The translations under genes were made by a program, and so were the position numbers. DNA of 40,000 bases, taken from assembly GCA_030141605.1 (NCBI GenBank), contig JAQGDQ010000677.1, positions 45,652 to 85,651 on the forward strand, given 5' to 3'. The stretch comes from Tubiluchus corallicola (taxonomy: Eukaryota > Priapulida > Priapulimorpha > Priapulimorphida > Tubiluchidae). Positions within the stretch are counted from its first letter, which is position 1, and each line of letters opens with the position of its first letter. Below the pieces are notes generated by a model. That model ran no database searches, was not told where the DNA came from, and saw only the letters and a program-made list of their open reading frames with translations. Below, one piece after another: positions 18,872-30,843 of this stretch.

Positions 18872-21800
18872 ATGCTGATATGGGCTAACTGTACAATGTG
18901 GAAACATGGAAGTGTATTTCCTTTGCTCTGGAGCAGATTCGTGTTGTGGATGATGTGGATTTTAGTTACCAATGCCATTCCAAGCTTCTGGAAGGTTAAG
19001 TTCCCAACTAAAATAGTAACTCTCTATTCAGATAAGCACGCAAGTGGAACAATGAGTGTTACAGCATCTGAAAATATGTCTATCGTTTCTAGTCCTGTAT
19101 TTTACGACGATGCTGGTACAAATTTATACCCGTCGGAGATATGCATTACGAAAGACAAGGATAAACATTTAGTTTTCGAAATAAGAGCTATACACTTGAG
19201 CTGTGGCGAAGATTTCTTAATAATTGGCATTGGAAATTCTTCCAAGTTTTCTTACAAAAATGAAGATGGGGACGAACTGAAACTGTGTGAACCCTTGATA
19301 GCATCAACAGTTCTAGCAAAAAATTCACAAAATAAACTGTGTGTTAAGTTTGAATCAGATGGAATGAGGTCGAATCACACAGGATTTGAACTATTAATTC
19401 ACGCGGTTAAACTGCCCACAATGTGCACACAGGTCACCTGTGAAAATAATTATGTCTGCGAACACAGAGGGGAATTATTTGTAAATTCATACGCGTACTG
19501 TCCATGCAATGTCTTCTCCGGATTTTACGGTTTGCGCTGTGAAGAGAAGAGGAATCCGTGTTTTTCAATACCTTGCCAAAATTTTGGAACTTGTCGAGAG
19601 ACCATTAACGGTTATGGATGTGAGTGCCCGTGGGGTTATGTAGGTAACGATTGTAGCAAAAGAGACTTCTGTTTTGATGTTAGTTGTGCCAATGGTGGAA
19701 CTTGCATCGAGATTCCGGATAAGAAATCATACGAGTGCAACTGTTTGGCCAGTTGGATTGGAAAACATTGCGAATTATTTGATTCCTGTTCGTCCAATCC
19801 GTGTGAAAATGGAGCTAAGTGCATTAATGGAGTCAATGGATACGTATGCAAATGTCCACCGCAATATATCGGAACTAATTGTGAGGAAGTTGACGAGTGT
19901 TGGTCCAGCCCTTGCCAGAATAGAGCCATCTGCGTCGATGGCAATAATGAGTACACGTGCCAATGTGAAGAAAAATACACCGGAGTTAATTGTCAGACAG
20001 TTAATGAATGCTGGTCCAACCCTTGTCTGAACGATGGCACTTGCATTGATGGATCTTACGAGTACACATGTAGATGTGCACCAAGCTACAGTGGAATTAA
20101 TTGCGAGTTATCAAATTTTAAGCCATGTTCGTCAGATCCTTGTCAAAATGGTGGCATATGTGTTGACGGGTTAAGTAACTATGTGTGCATGTGTACACCG
20201 TCATACACTGGAACTAACTGCGAGGTTGCTGATGTGTGCTTTTCCGGTCCTTGTCAAAATGGTGCTACTTGTTTTAATGAAGTAAATGGTTATACATGCA
20301 CATGCACACCAAAATACACTGGAATTAATTGTGAATCAGTTAATGAATGCTGGACTAATCCTTGTCAAAATGGCGGCACTTGTGTTGATGGAGTAAATAA
20401 TTACGCGTGTAAGTGTTCAGAAAAGTACAGTGGAATTGACTGTGAATCAATTAATGAATGTTGGTCCAATCCTTGTCAAAATGGTGCTACTTGTGTTGAT
20501 GGAATTGACAATTATACTTGCACATGTACAGCAAAATACACTGGAACCAACTGCCAGTCTGAATTTGCCGCTGGGTGCAGTTCCAACCCTTGCCAGAATA
20601 ATGCTACTTGTATTGATGGAGTAAATGAATATACCTGCTTGTGTTCGCAAAAGTATAGTGGAATTAACTGTGAATCAGTTACTGAATGCTGGTCCAACCC
20701 TTGTCAGAATGGTGCTACTTGTGTTGACGGAGTAGGTGAATATAACTGCACGTGTTCAGAAAAGTACAGTGGAATTAACTGTGAATCGATTAATGAATGC
20801 TGGTCCAATCCTTGCCGCAATGGAGCTACTTGTGTTGATGGATTTAACAATTATACATGTAAATGTACAGCAAATTACACGGGAACCAATTGTCAATCTG
20901 AATTTGCTACTGGATGCATTACAAATCCTTGTCAGAATGGCGCTACTTGTATTGATGGAGTAAATGGGTATACATGCGCGTGCGCACAACAATACACTGG
21001 AACAACGTGTGAGGTTATTAATGAATGCTGGTCAAACCCGTGTCAAAATGGTGCTACTTGTGTGGATGGGGCCAGTAACTACACATGCAAGTGTGCAGCA
21101 ACATACAGCGGAGCAAACTGTGAGATAGGTATTTGGCTGAGAAAGAAAGAATCATTAATTCGTATTAAGGATAATAACGAATGCTCACTCAATCCATGTG
21201 AAAATGATGCTACTTGCATCGATGAAGTTAATAATTATACATGCGTGTGTGCACAAAAATACACCGGTACAAAATGTGAGTCGATTAATGAATGCTGGTC
21301 AAACCCGTGTCAAAATGGTGCTACTTGTGTAGATGGAGCAAATAACTACACATGCAAGTGTGAAGCAAAATACAGCGGAACAAACTGTGAGTTAGTTAAT
21401 GAATGCTGGTCAAACCCTTGTCAAAATGGTGCTACTTGTTTAGATGGAGCAAATAACTACGCATGCAAGTGTGAAGCAAAATACAGCGGAACAAATTGTG
21501 AGTTAGTTAATGAATGCTGGTCAAACCCTTGTCAAAATGATGCGACTTGTTTAGATGGATTAAATGGGTATTCATGCGTGTGTGCACAAAAATACACTGG
21601 AACAACATGTGAGGTGATTAATGAATGCTGGTCAAACCCGTGTCAAAATGGTGCAACTTGTTTAGATGGAGCAAATAGCTACACATGCAAGTGCGCAGCA
21701 AAATACAGTGGAACAAACTGTGAGTTAGTTAATGAATGCTGGTCAAACCCTTGTCAAAATAATGCAACTTGTATCGATGGACTCGATAACTACACATGCA

Positions 21801-23128
21801 ACTGTTCGCCAAAATATAGTGGTATTAACTGTCAGTCTATTGCTGGATGCTGGTCCAACCCTTGTCAAAATGATGCTACTTGTATCGATGGACTCGATAA
21901 CTACACATGCAACTGTTCGCCAAAATATAGTGGTATTAACTGTCAGTCTATTGCTGGATGCTGGTCCAACCCTTGTCAAAATGATGCTACTTGTATTGAT
22001 GGAGTCGATGATTATACATGCTATTGTACATCAAAATACAGTGGAATTAATTGTGAATTAATGGACGAATGCTGGTCCAATCCATGCCAGAATGATGCAA
22101 CATGCGTTGATGGAATGAATAATTATACTTGCAGTTGTATGCCAAAATACAGTGGAATTCATTGTCAGATAGAAAATTTGTGCTGGTCCGACCCTTGTCA
22201 AAATAATGCTGTCTGCATTAATGGGGTTAATAAGTACACATGCAAGTGTGCAGCATCGTACAATGGAACTAATTGTCACATATATGTCGGGTGCAGCTCG
22301 AATCCTTGTCAAAATGGCGGTTTATGTTCTGCTGGAAATAATTCCTATGAATGCACTTGTGAAGCAGGTTACTCAGGAGTGCACTGTGAGTATTATTCAG
22401 GATGCCAATCCATTCCTTGTCAAAATAATGGAACTTGTATTGATGCTGAGGACTTCTACATTTGTACATGTATGACCGGGTACACTGGACAAAACTGCGA
22501 ATCAATAGCTGATAACTATCGACTAATCGATGGTCGTTTATTGATCATTGACGCGTGTACTGACAAACCTTGCTTGAATGGTGCCTCGTGCATTCCTACA
22601 GCCAATTCCTATACTTGCACTTGTGCAGAAGGATACACAGGCCCAAACTGTGACTCACTGCTTAACAAATGTGCACTGAATCCCTGTCAGTACGCTGGAA
22701 CTTGCACAAAAAACGGAGATTCTTTCAGCTGTAAGTGTCTAGAGCAATTTTCTGGTGCCGACTGTTCTATTTTGACAAAGAGTGGAACTTGTAAAGAACC
22801 TAATATATTTAATGGTAAAACATGTCCAAACGTGCCATGTGAAAAAGACAACGATTGCTTGGGGACGAAAAAGTGCTGCAAATTTGATGCTTGTGGATTC
22901 GTCTGTTCTGATCCACTTCCACGAAGTTCTGTAAGAACTGGAGCTACAAAAACTAAACAAAGCAGTTTTGGTAATCTCCAAATTCTCATCGTTGCCACAT
23001 CGTTTGTTGGATTAATTGTGTTGTTAGCGGGCTCTGCTTTATTGTATAACAGAAGTAAAACTATCAGTGACCAAGATACAGAGGATGCTTCTACAGACGA
23101 ATCTTATAGCGATTTTTCTTACTTATAA
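18872..23128 (+). CDS. CUB-like / 29 EGF repeats / WAP / single-pass membrane protein
   Basis: A single uninterrupted frame of 1418 codons begins at the first ATG after an in-frame TAA (18863); M9 (18896) is an alternative start. Residues 9-35 form a signal-like segment with basic residues, an FVLWMMWILV core and a TNA cleavage context. Residues 56-178 resemble a CUB domain (CGEDFLIIG, VKFESDG, GFELLI). One atypical EGF follows (185-223), then 28 regular EGF repeats to about 1306, mostly 37 residues each. Many carry CWSNPC (O-glucose), CQNGATC (O-fucose) and CxDxxxxYxCxC (Asp/Asn hydroxylation) patterns, plus NYT sequons. Residues 1307-1348 form a WAP domain with eight cysteines, including a KCC pair. 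A membrane span (1369-1391) and a 27-residue acidic Ser/Tyr tail end the protein. A cell-surface adhesion or receptor role is inferred. No introns are present, which is unusual for an EGF protein; a retrocopy or a single large exon are both possible. Confidence 0.9.
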   Translation: MLIWANCTMWKHGSVFPLLWSRFVLWMMWILVTNAIPSFWKVKFPTKIVTLYSDKHASGTMSVTASENMSIVSSPVFYDDAGTNLYPSEICITKDKDKHLVFEIRAIHLSCGEDFLIIGIGNSSKFSYKNEDGDELKLCEPLIASTVLAKNSQNKLCVKFESDGMRSNHTGFELLIHAVKLPTMCTQVTCENNYVCEHRGELFVNSYAYCPCNVFSGFYGLRCEEKRNPCFSIPCQNFGTCRETINGYGCECPWGYVGNDCSKRDFCFDVSCANGGTCIEIPDKKSYECNCLASWIGKHCELFDSCSSNPCENGAKCINGVNGYVCKCPPQYIGTNCEEVDECWSSPCQNRAICVDGNNEYTCQCEEKYTGVNCQTVNECWSNPCLNDGTCIDGSYEYTCRCAPSYSGINCELSNFKPCSSDPCQNGGICVDGLSNYVCMCTPSYTGTNCEVADVCFSGPCQNGATCFNEVNGYTCTCTPKYTGINCESVNECWTNPCQNGGTCVDGVNNYACKCSEKYSGIDCESINECWSNPCQNGATCVDGIDNYTCTCTAKYTGTNCQSEFAAGCSSNPCQNNATCIDGVNEYTCLCSQKYSGINCESVTECWSNPCQNGATCVDGVGEYNCTCSEKYSGINCESINECWSNPCRNGATCVDGFNNYTCKCTANYTGTNCQSEFATGCITNPCQNGATCIDGVNGYTCACAQQYTGTTCEVINECWSNPCQNGATCVDGASNYTCKCAATYSGANCEIGIWLRKKESLIRIKDNNECSLNPCENDATCIDEVNNYTCVCAQKYTGTKCESINECWSNPCQNGATCVDGANNYTCKCEAKYSGTNCELVNECWSNPCQNGATCLDGANNYACKCEAKYSGTNCELVNECWSNPCQNDATCLDGLNGYSCVCAQKYTGTTCEVINECWSNPCQNGATCLDGANSYTCKCAAKYSGTNCELVNECWSNPCQNNATCIDGLDNYTCNCSPKYSGINCQSIAGCWSNPCQNDATCIDGLDNYTCNCSPKYSGINCQSIAGCWSNPCQNDATCIDGVDDYTCYCTSKYSGINCELMDECWSNPCQNDATCVDGMNNYTCSCMPKYSGIHCQIENLCWSDPCQNNAVCINGVNKYTCKCAASYNGTNCHIYVGCSSNPCQNGGLCSAGNNSYECTCEAGYSGVHCEYYSGCQSIPCQNNGTCIDAEDFYICTCMTGYTGQNCESIADNYRLIDGRLLIIDACTDKPCLNGASCIPTANSYTCTCAEGYTGPNCDSLLNKCALNPCQYAGTCTKNGDSFSCKCLEQFSGADCSILTKSGTCKEPNIFNGKTCPNVPCEKDNDCLGTKKCCKFDACGFVCSDPLPRSSVRTGATKTKQSSFGNLQILIVATSFVGLIVLLAGSALLYNRSKTISDQDTEDASTDESYSDFSYL
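21128..21175 (+). other. 16-residue insertion between EGF repeats 15 and 16
   Basis: The regular VNE/INE linker is replaced by a basic stretch, GIWLRKKESLIRIKDN, before NEC. It is 48 bp and in frame. It contains GT and AG dinucleotides, but the GT...AG segment is 41 bp and its removal would break the frame. A retained intron is therefore not supported. A similar hydrophobic insertion lies at 22508-22552. Confidence 0.7.
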
Positions 23129-24378
23129 ACTGTGATGTTTCGCAAGTACATGGATCTTTTTGCTTCCATAAGTACACTTATTTTTTTATTTTTTATTCAT
23201 TATTATTATCACATTCAGTACAATATATAAAGCACACAGTGACATCAAAATATTACATCTACTATATTAAATTGTTATGTTTCATAAACTATCGTTATCA
23301 TAAAATAATAATTGTACTGCAGTGGGCTAGAGAAGTAAAGGCTTGTATAAGCCCACTGTCATGTGAACCCGATAAAAAAATTGATGAGTGAACAAAAAAG
23401 AACTGGGAGAAAGGTTAGATCACACAGGAAGGGTAGAAGGATGTGTTAGTGGAAATGGTAGGAAGAAAGATAATAGATTGCGCTATGTTGACATCAGCTC
23501 TAAAGATTTATCAATGATGCCTTGTTTTGCATAATCTGTACCAGGATTGTGCTCCATATTGCTTAAATTCAAGTGCTCCATATTTTCTGTATAGGTAAGA
23601 AATTCATTTCAAAATTTTGCTCGAGCAGAAACAGTGCTGCCATTATACAAAGTACATGAAAAAGTCAGTTATGCGTACGTACATAAATGAATCAAAAATA
23701 AGACTGGGCATCTTAAGTGAGCAGCCATGTTGATATGTATGTTATTTTGGCATCGCAGAAACAAATTCGTTTGAAATGGGGTGACGTTTGTTTCAATGTT
23801 CAAAGTTTAATAACCATTCACAAGACGTTTCACATTTTTTTTATTTTAGTTAGCTATGTGAAGCATTTGAGTCCTGTCTGCGTTTTATTTTACAGGTCTA
23901 CTCTACAATATTCCAGCGCCTAACGACCAGGTCCTACCCCATTTTGCCAAGCTTGTACAAGAACCTGTCAGAAATATGTTTTTATTATTAAAGTGGGGTT
24001 TACTCTGTCATACTGTACTATAGCATAGTAACGTATCAATGCGATGACAGATCTGACTTCTATTATTCTTTTCTTTAATTAAATTCATGTAAATTGATAA
24101 TCATTTAATGTATTTGCTCTAGTTACGTAACCACGAACCATAAATAAACAAAAATTCGTTCACGTTTTTCGTTGGTTACTCTTTCTGTGTTGATGGACTG
24201 CAATTTCTCTGTCAGTCATTCTATGTTTTCTAAGTTTTTGCTCAATTACAAAAAGTTGTTAAAGGTTATGTAGATCTGATCGTAACATTTATACGTTTTA
24301 GCTTAATCTATTAGTTGATCTCCTAATAATTAGGCTATAATAATGAATACTTAATTACAAGTACTAACATTTCATTTG
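23129..24378. other. Downstream region of the EGF gene, no further gene
   Basis: AT-rich sequence with no convincing frame. It contains hairpin copy C, described separately. An ATTAAA near 23264 is one possible polyadenylation signal for the EGF gene, and a stronger AATAAA lies near 24140. Neither can be confirmed. Confidence 0.45.
23200..23358 (-). mobile_element. Hairpin-bearing tail, copy C
   Basis: An outer stem CAGTGGGCT/AGCCCACTG at 23320-23358 encloses a short inner AAG/CTT stem. AT-rich sequence ending in ATTATTATTATC (plus strand, 23200-23211) flanks it. The layout matches copies A and B, but primary identity is low, so membership in the same family is tentative. Confidence 0.35.
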
Positions 24379-24885
<507 letters not shown>

Positions 24886-24899
24886 GTTTTCTTTTCTCA

Positions 24900-25372
24900 C
24901 CCTTTTCCCTAGTTACCGCGACATAAAAAACGTTTTAAGACATCAAAATTTAAAAAAAAAACTACAAGAAACATTACTAAACACATAATGGAAACACTTA
25001 TTTTAATTGAACATTACTGAAATCATTTTCGCTTCAAGCAAAATCACTACTACAAGTAACTACACTACTACATTGCTGGAAGAGGCTCTAGTTAATTTTT
25101 TTAAGAATACACTAATTTAAATGAAGGATTTGCACACCACAAATATGCAAGTACCAACGCTCATCTCAACACGCCACAAATGGTTTTGTTTCTCTGACTT
25201 TTCTTTTAAACACACCACAAGCACTTTGCACAAATTTCCTTTATTTAAAAATAATTATATAATTTACAAATAGCAGGAACCCTGTTGTCGAAAATCTTCC
25301 TAACCTCACAATATGTGGTTTTCTCAGGTCTGTGTAAATTAGTGATGATGATATTTCACAATTTGTGCACTG
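24900..25372. other. AT-rich spacer, nothing recognised
   Basis: No frame, repeat family or splice-like structure was found between the CT tract and the 22-bp minisatellite. Confidence 0.5.
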
Positions 25373-26463
25373 AAACATCCTATTGTTTTCATTGAATCAT
25401 TCTATTGTTTTCACTGAAACATCCTATTGTTTTCACTGAAACATCCTACTATTTTCACTGAAACATCCTATTATTTTCACTAAAACATCCTATTGTTTTC
25501 ACTGAAACATCCTATTGTTTTCACTGAAACATCCTATTGCTTTCACTGAAGCATCCTATTGTTTTTGTAGGAATCTTTATCGTGAGATTTTTACCTCACC
25601 CAAAACGGTTACGTTTTCATTGAATCATTCTATTGTGTTCACTGAAACATCCTATTGTTTTCACTGAAACATCCTATTGTTTTCACTGAAACATCCTATT
25701 GTTTTCACTGAAATATCCTCTTGTTTTCACTGAAACATCCTATTGTGTTCACTGAAACATCCTATTGTTTTCACTGAAACATCCTATTGTTTTCACTGAA
25801 ACATCCTATTGTTTTCATTGAAACATCTTATTGTTTTCACTGAAACACCCTGTTGTTTTCACTGAAACATCTTATTGTTTTCACTAAAACATCCTATTGT
25901 TTTCACTGAAACATCCTATTGTTTTCACTGAAACATCCTATTGTTTTCACTGAAACATCCTATTATTTTCACTGAAACATCCTATTGTTTTCACTAAAAC
26001 ATCCTATTGTTTTCACTGAAACATCCTATTGTTTTCACTGAAACATCCTATTGTTTTCACTGAAACATCCTATTATTTTCACTAAAACATCCTATTATTT
26101 TCACTGAAACATCCTATTATTTTCACTGAAACATCCTATTGTTTCCACTGAAACATCCTATTATTTTCACTGAAACATCCTATTATTTTCACTGAAACAT
26201 CCTACTATTTTCACTGAAACATCCTATTATTTTCACTGAAACACCCTATTGTTTTCACTGAAACATCCTATTATTTTCACTAAAACATCCTATTATTTTC
26301 ACTGAAACATCCTATTATTTTCACTGAAACATCCTATTATTTTCACTGAAACATCCTATTATTTTCACAGAAACATCCTATTGTTTTCACTGAAACATCC
26401 TATTGTTTTTGTAGGAATCTTTACGTGAGATTTTTACTTCACCCAAAACGGTTACGTTTTCGT
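25373..26463. repeat. 22-bp minisatellite with higher-order spacer
   Basis: The unit CCTATTGTTTTCACTGAAAC plus AT (22 bp) is repeated about 45 times. A 60-bp spacer (GTAGGAATCTTTATCGTGAG and onward to GGTTACGTTTTC) interrupts the array at 25561-25620 and recurs at 26405-26463, about 844 bp later. The G/A alternation at TATTGTT or TATTATT clusters along the array, which suggests block duplication. Confidence 0.95.
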
Positions 26464-29400
26464 TGTCCTTTGTCTGTTTGATAGCAGGCACACAAAGCTA
26501 ATTAAATGTGTTCGAAGTTGTAAGTTTATTGTTGCATAGTTGCTGATTTAAGACACGTGTCGATACAGTACATACAAATACAATGCAAGCAGTACAAAGT
26601 GTTATAAGAACTTTCCACAAAAACAGCTTATATACATGATTAATAAATCTAAGCAAACTGTTTCCCAGTTTTAGTAATAAACTATCACCATTTGTCATTT
26701 ATGAGGTAGTTACATTTAAGAAAGCAATAGCATAATTATAACAATTTTACATATTATGTATATTTCAAAGAGTGGTATTTTCGACAAAACTTATGTACGG
26801 ATGGACACTGACCAGTCGACGCTGTTTAACATTTGGAGCCAAATGCCCATTTTGCCGCGTTCCTTATCCTAACTATAAACTCTTGCTGGACCCTCCCCAC
26901 CCCCTTCCCGCTTGACTTCGAAAGTTAAGTTGTCCACCCGAAAATTTGCAAGTTAATTTTGTTTTATAAAAGCTTTAGACATGCCTTAATTAGATACTTC
27001 TTAAACAGTTGTACACCAATTAAAACTTACAATGCAGTAATTAACTTTAAAACAATACAAGTTAGTACATAATCGCCATTATTCTACTGGACATTCTTTC
27101 AACGAACGTCAAAAGAATTTAGTCTTTGTCTTTTTACAAACAGGTACAGTACACTTTCAAAACAAAACAGCGCATGCGTAGAGATGAAATCATATGCAGT
27201 ACGCTATCGAGCAGTCATTCACGCAGTATTAATAAACGGACTGAAGTTTAGTTATGAAAGCCGTCTTGCACCGTCTGAAACTATATTATATATAAATATA
27301 CAAAAATATGACCAGATGTATAAGCTTACAATAATACTATTTACATCAGCTGTTTCATATCAATCGGCGGCAGTATTATTCATAAATAGGCCTATAACAT
27401 GGTGCATTTAGCCTATGCACAGTTGATATAATTAAGTCTGCGAGGCGTAATACAAAATTATTACAAATTTATTTTAGTCCTAGCCACAGTATGAGTTTCT
27501 GTTAATTTGCTTTACACAGTAGTGGTAGAATAACAACATTAAAAACATTATACATAAGTAAGAAATTTCAAATAGCTCAATGAAAACACTGAACACGTTT
27601 GTTCCTCGTTAATTAGTTATGCTAATTGGTGATTATAGATAATTAGTTGAAGTTTTAACTAACTACTGTTTCGTGTGTGACATGAAGTAAAGTTCTAAAA
27701 AATATATTAAAGACATTTTACGATCCGTAATTTACGTGTTTGGATCCCAGTAGGCTTAAACTTAGTGGAAAACCCAATGATTGTATAGACATTTGTTCAA
27801 AATAAAATATACTTTAAAATATTGAAAACTACGAGTCGCAGTCGACAAATGGGTGCGGTACCGCGATAAGCATGATCATGAACTGCAATGTTCGTTTCTG
27901 ACATCAGTACGACGTAAAGCTCATTTAGGTGACATCACATCAGGCGAATTTTAGTAATTTGCTTACGCAAACGTGTTTGACGCGCAGGGAAAATGCCTAC
28001 CCTTGTACAAACTGTGGTTAGTTTGTGAGGGTAAGCGATAGCCGTGTTCGGTTGCCGTTAATTAACTTTCCAAGGTAATTGTTCATAATTAGAAACAATT
28101 GCCAACTTTTATAGGCAAGAAAATGTAAATTTTGGACAGTAAATTAAAATGAGACTGAGTCTAAACAATCGCCCGGTCTTCCTTTAAATGTTTCATGGCA
28201 AAATCAATGAAAGATTTTATCTATGATTATAGGTGCATGCATGCATGGTTACCGAAATTAAGATATTGGATATATATTATTTTTCAATGCCTACTACGTT
28301 TACCATTGTGCTTTAAAATATTCGGAATTATCCCGTTGTAAACACGCGATTCCCAGACCAAACTGCATTAGGGATAGACGTTATTCTAACGCGTGGAAAA
28401 TGGGACATTTCATCGTTTTTGTTGATTTATTCTTAGACGTTTTAAGGCAGTTTATGGTCTGCTGGTTTTCTTAAGCAATAAATTTTGCTTTAGTTCGTTC
28501 ACTCAAAGAGTTGAGAAGCTTTGTGAAGTAAAAAATTCTTTCAAATAACACTTTAGCACCTTGCTGCGATGACGCACTGTAGCGTGCAATTTCCAAAAAA
28601 GCTAAATTCACCACGACAATCCAAACTCAATTTTCCAATGACAAGCCGTAATTGTAAAAGCTAATTTCCGTTCTTAGCCATGTTCAAATTTACACCAACT
28701 GTTGGCAGTTGAAGAACATAGAATTTATTTCATAGACGACGTGCATTCATGGAGAGCTGTTTTGTTCAACTGTCGTGCATTTGATAGAAAAAGATGACGT
28801 ATTTTGCTATAAATAATACATTTTTGAGAAATCGTGTGTAATGTCACCACGTGAAATGCCACGTAGACCAGCATTGTTGTTGACATCCAGAATAATAATA
28901 ATCGAAATAATCAAGTCTATACAAGAAAAAAGTTAATGGACATTTTAGCAAAGTTCCGGTCTTCAGACGGGAAAGTTATTTGATGAATATAATCCGTTAG
29001 TTTCTTACTGTTAGGCTATAAGATTCTTACTTTCTCTAGGCTAAGAGACAAGACGTGTGATCATTTTAAATGTTAGAATCAGTCTAGGATATAAACCTTC
29101 ATTATTATATATTAATTGAGCAAATTTCAGGTGTGTAGAATCACTTGCAATTAATAGAAATTTATACTGAAACCCGCATAAAGTGAATCACATTCAAGTA
29201 GCGCATATGGCAAGTGTACTGCGCATGCGCAAATTTGCGTGTGATTTCAGACTAAAATAGACGCATTAAAAATATACTGTATATCACAGCAAGTGAATGA
29301 AACAGTGCTCTTCGTGGAATTATAAATCCGCTGAAGTGAATAAGAGCATATTAACATGCAAGATTGTAATTTTTGCGATATTAAAAAGCGTGTTCTTGCT

Positions 29401-29785
29401 TTGCTTTAGTTTGCTGCAGTGTGTAGCAGAGTTAGAGGGTTGTATACAAACACGTACACGCCTCTTTCGAACTGTAGGCTTTGACGGTGCATCCAGCCAG
29501 TATTTCGTACGCAATGCGGCATGCTGCAACGACACCGCGGGCCCCCTTTTAAAAGGGAGTATTGCACCAAGTACCGTTAGTTTAAAAAACTGAAAAGTGT
29601 TGAACAAATTGAAATCTTTACTCCATGGCGGAGAAGCTAGAGACGGATAATCTCAAGTGATTTGTAGAACTTGCAATCAAAAATTATAGGAAGTTCTCTG
29701 CTGCCATCTATCAACGATAATGGTAATCTTATTAGCAGGACATGATAAAAAATTGATTCACTGCAGCCATTTATCAATGCAACGG
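26464..29785. other. Intergenic region without a supported gene
   Basis: AT-rich sequence with only short frames. A 98-codon frame at 29297-29593 has an ATG and a hydrophobic segment but no domain, and an equally long frame exists on the opposite strand. The lower part (below 29785) should contain the 3' UTR of the zinc-finger gene on the minus strand; its polyadenylation site was not fixed. Confidence 0.5.
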
Positions 29786-30009
29786 CTAACACTTAATGTT
29801 CATCATGGTTTTCGTTGACTGAATTACCGATGGTTGTCTACATGTTGAGCAAAAACCGTTGACTATCAGACTGCAAGAACCAGCGAAGACGTTGCCACAT
29901 TTGAAGCACTCTTCTTTCATATCAGCATCGTGAGTCTTCATGTGTGACCTCAAGTTGCAAGCCAATGCGAATCTCTTCTGGCAGATTTGACACGCATGCG
30001 GTTTATCAC
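29786..30009 (-). CDS. Last coding exon of the zinc-finger gene: finger 6 and CxxC/CxxC module
   Basis: The acceptor (TTTCATAG) lies next to 30009. The first two bases complete the Gly codon of an HTGDKP linker. The exon encodes the sixth C2H2 finger (HACQICQKRF ... HMKTH), then ECFKCGNVF and, about 15 residues on, CSTCR. The last two CxxC pairs look like a small zinc-ribbon or treble-clef module that is not a C2H2 finger. The protein ends 22 residues later in MMNIKC, with the stop at 29786-29788. This exon ends the gene in the window. Confidence 0.85.
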
Positions 30010-30197
30010 CTATGAAATTTTCATGAAAAAATACAGAAACGTAACTAAGTAGAAACCAAGCAATGACATAATGAAAAATTGTCAAATTTTACTATCATTA
30101 TGAAGATCCTTATTGACTTGTCTTTTTTTTAAGACAGAGTCCTTATTGACTTATTCAGTAGTTGATCAGCCGTTTAGCCACTATTGCTAAAATTTAA

Positions 30198-30780
30198 AGA
30201 AGGCAGGATGATTTTTCATATACTACCTCATTTTTAAATTCAATGAAAAGTATACCTTTTAACGTAATTAATACTGCAAAAGCGTTTCTGGTAAATAAAT
30301 AATAGATTAAAAACTTAATTAATGGCGGGCGAGGCCAAATATTGATGACATCACAAACGAACACAATTTTCAACAACAAAAAAATTCCACGAGCGTATTA
30401 AAGCAAAAATTGAAGTGCAGTGCTACTGCAAGATATTCAGTGTGTTGTACTAAAACTAGGCAAGTTTCAAGATAAAAATTCAAATTTAAAATTTACCGCT
30501 GTGTTCACTCATGAGCTGTCGAAGGTGTACAGTCCGTCACAAACTGTACCTAACTGAACTGAGAGGTACAGCACCTGTTTTTATGCATTGCGTTTACGAA
30601 ATGCAGGCGCTAGTGTCCGTCTAACTACAGAATGGTGAAATGCATGTAACAGCAAAGAACTAGTGGCGTGAACGTGAAATTGTCTTTGTGTGGTAATAAT
30701 TCTTTCACGTAAGTTATTTTTGAAAAAAACAGTACGTTTCCTTTCAATATTTTGAAGAGTAGATTGCTCTGACCTACAGT
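30198..30780. repeat. Duplicated intronic element, copy 1 (partner at 33315)
   Basis: About 580 bp, beginning AGGATGATTTTTCATA, aligns along its whole length with 33315-33865 in the same orientation. Shared blocks include CAGTGCTACTGCAAGATATT, CAGTGTGTTGTACTAAAACT and CAATATTTTGAAGAGTAGAT. Identity is about 80% by eye. Both copies lie in introns of the zinc-finger gene, 60-190 bp upstream (in gene sense) of a finger exon. No frame is present. Confidence 0.85.
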
Positions 30781-30843
30781 TTAAGATTGGATCCGGTTTT
30801 GTTTTAACAAGGGTTGGTTAGATAGAACTCCGCAATGCGAACG

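Noticed and set aside
21128-21168. Retained mini-intron in the EGF gene
   Set aside because: The GT...AG span is 41 bp; removing it shifts the frame and creates an immediate stop.
29297-29607. Overlapping frames of 98 and 95 codons on opposite strands
   Set aside because: Neither has a recognisable domain, and two equally long opposite frames suggest chance.
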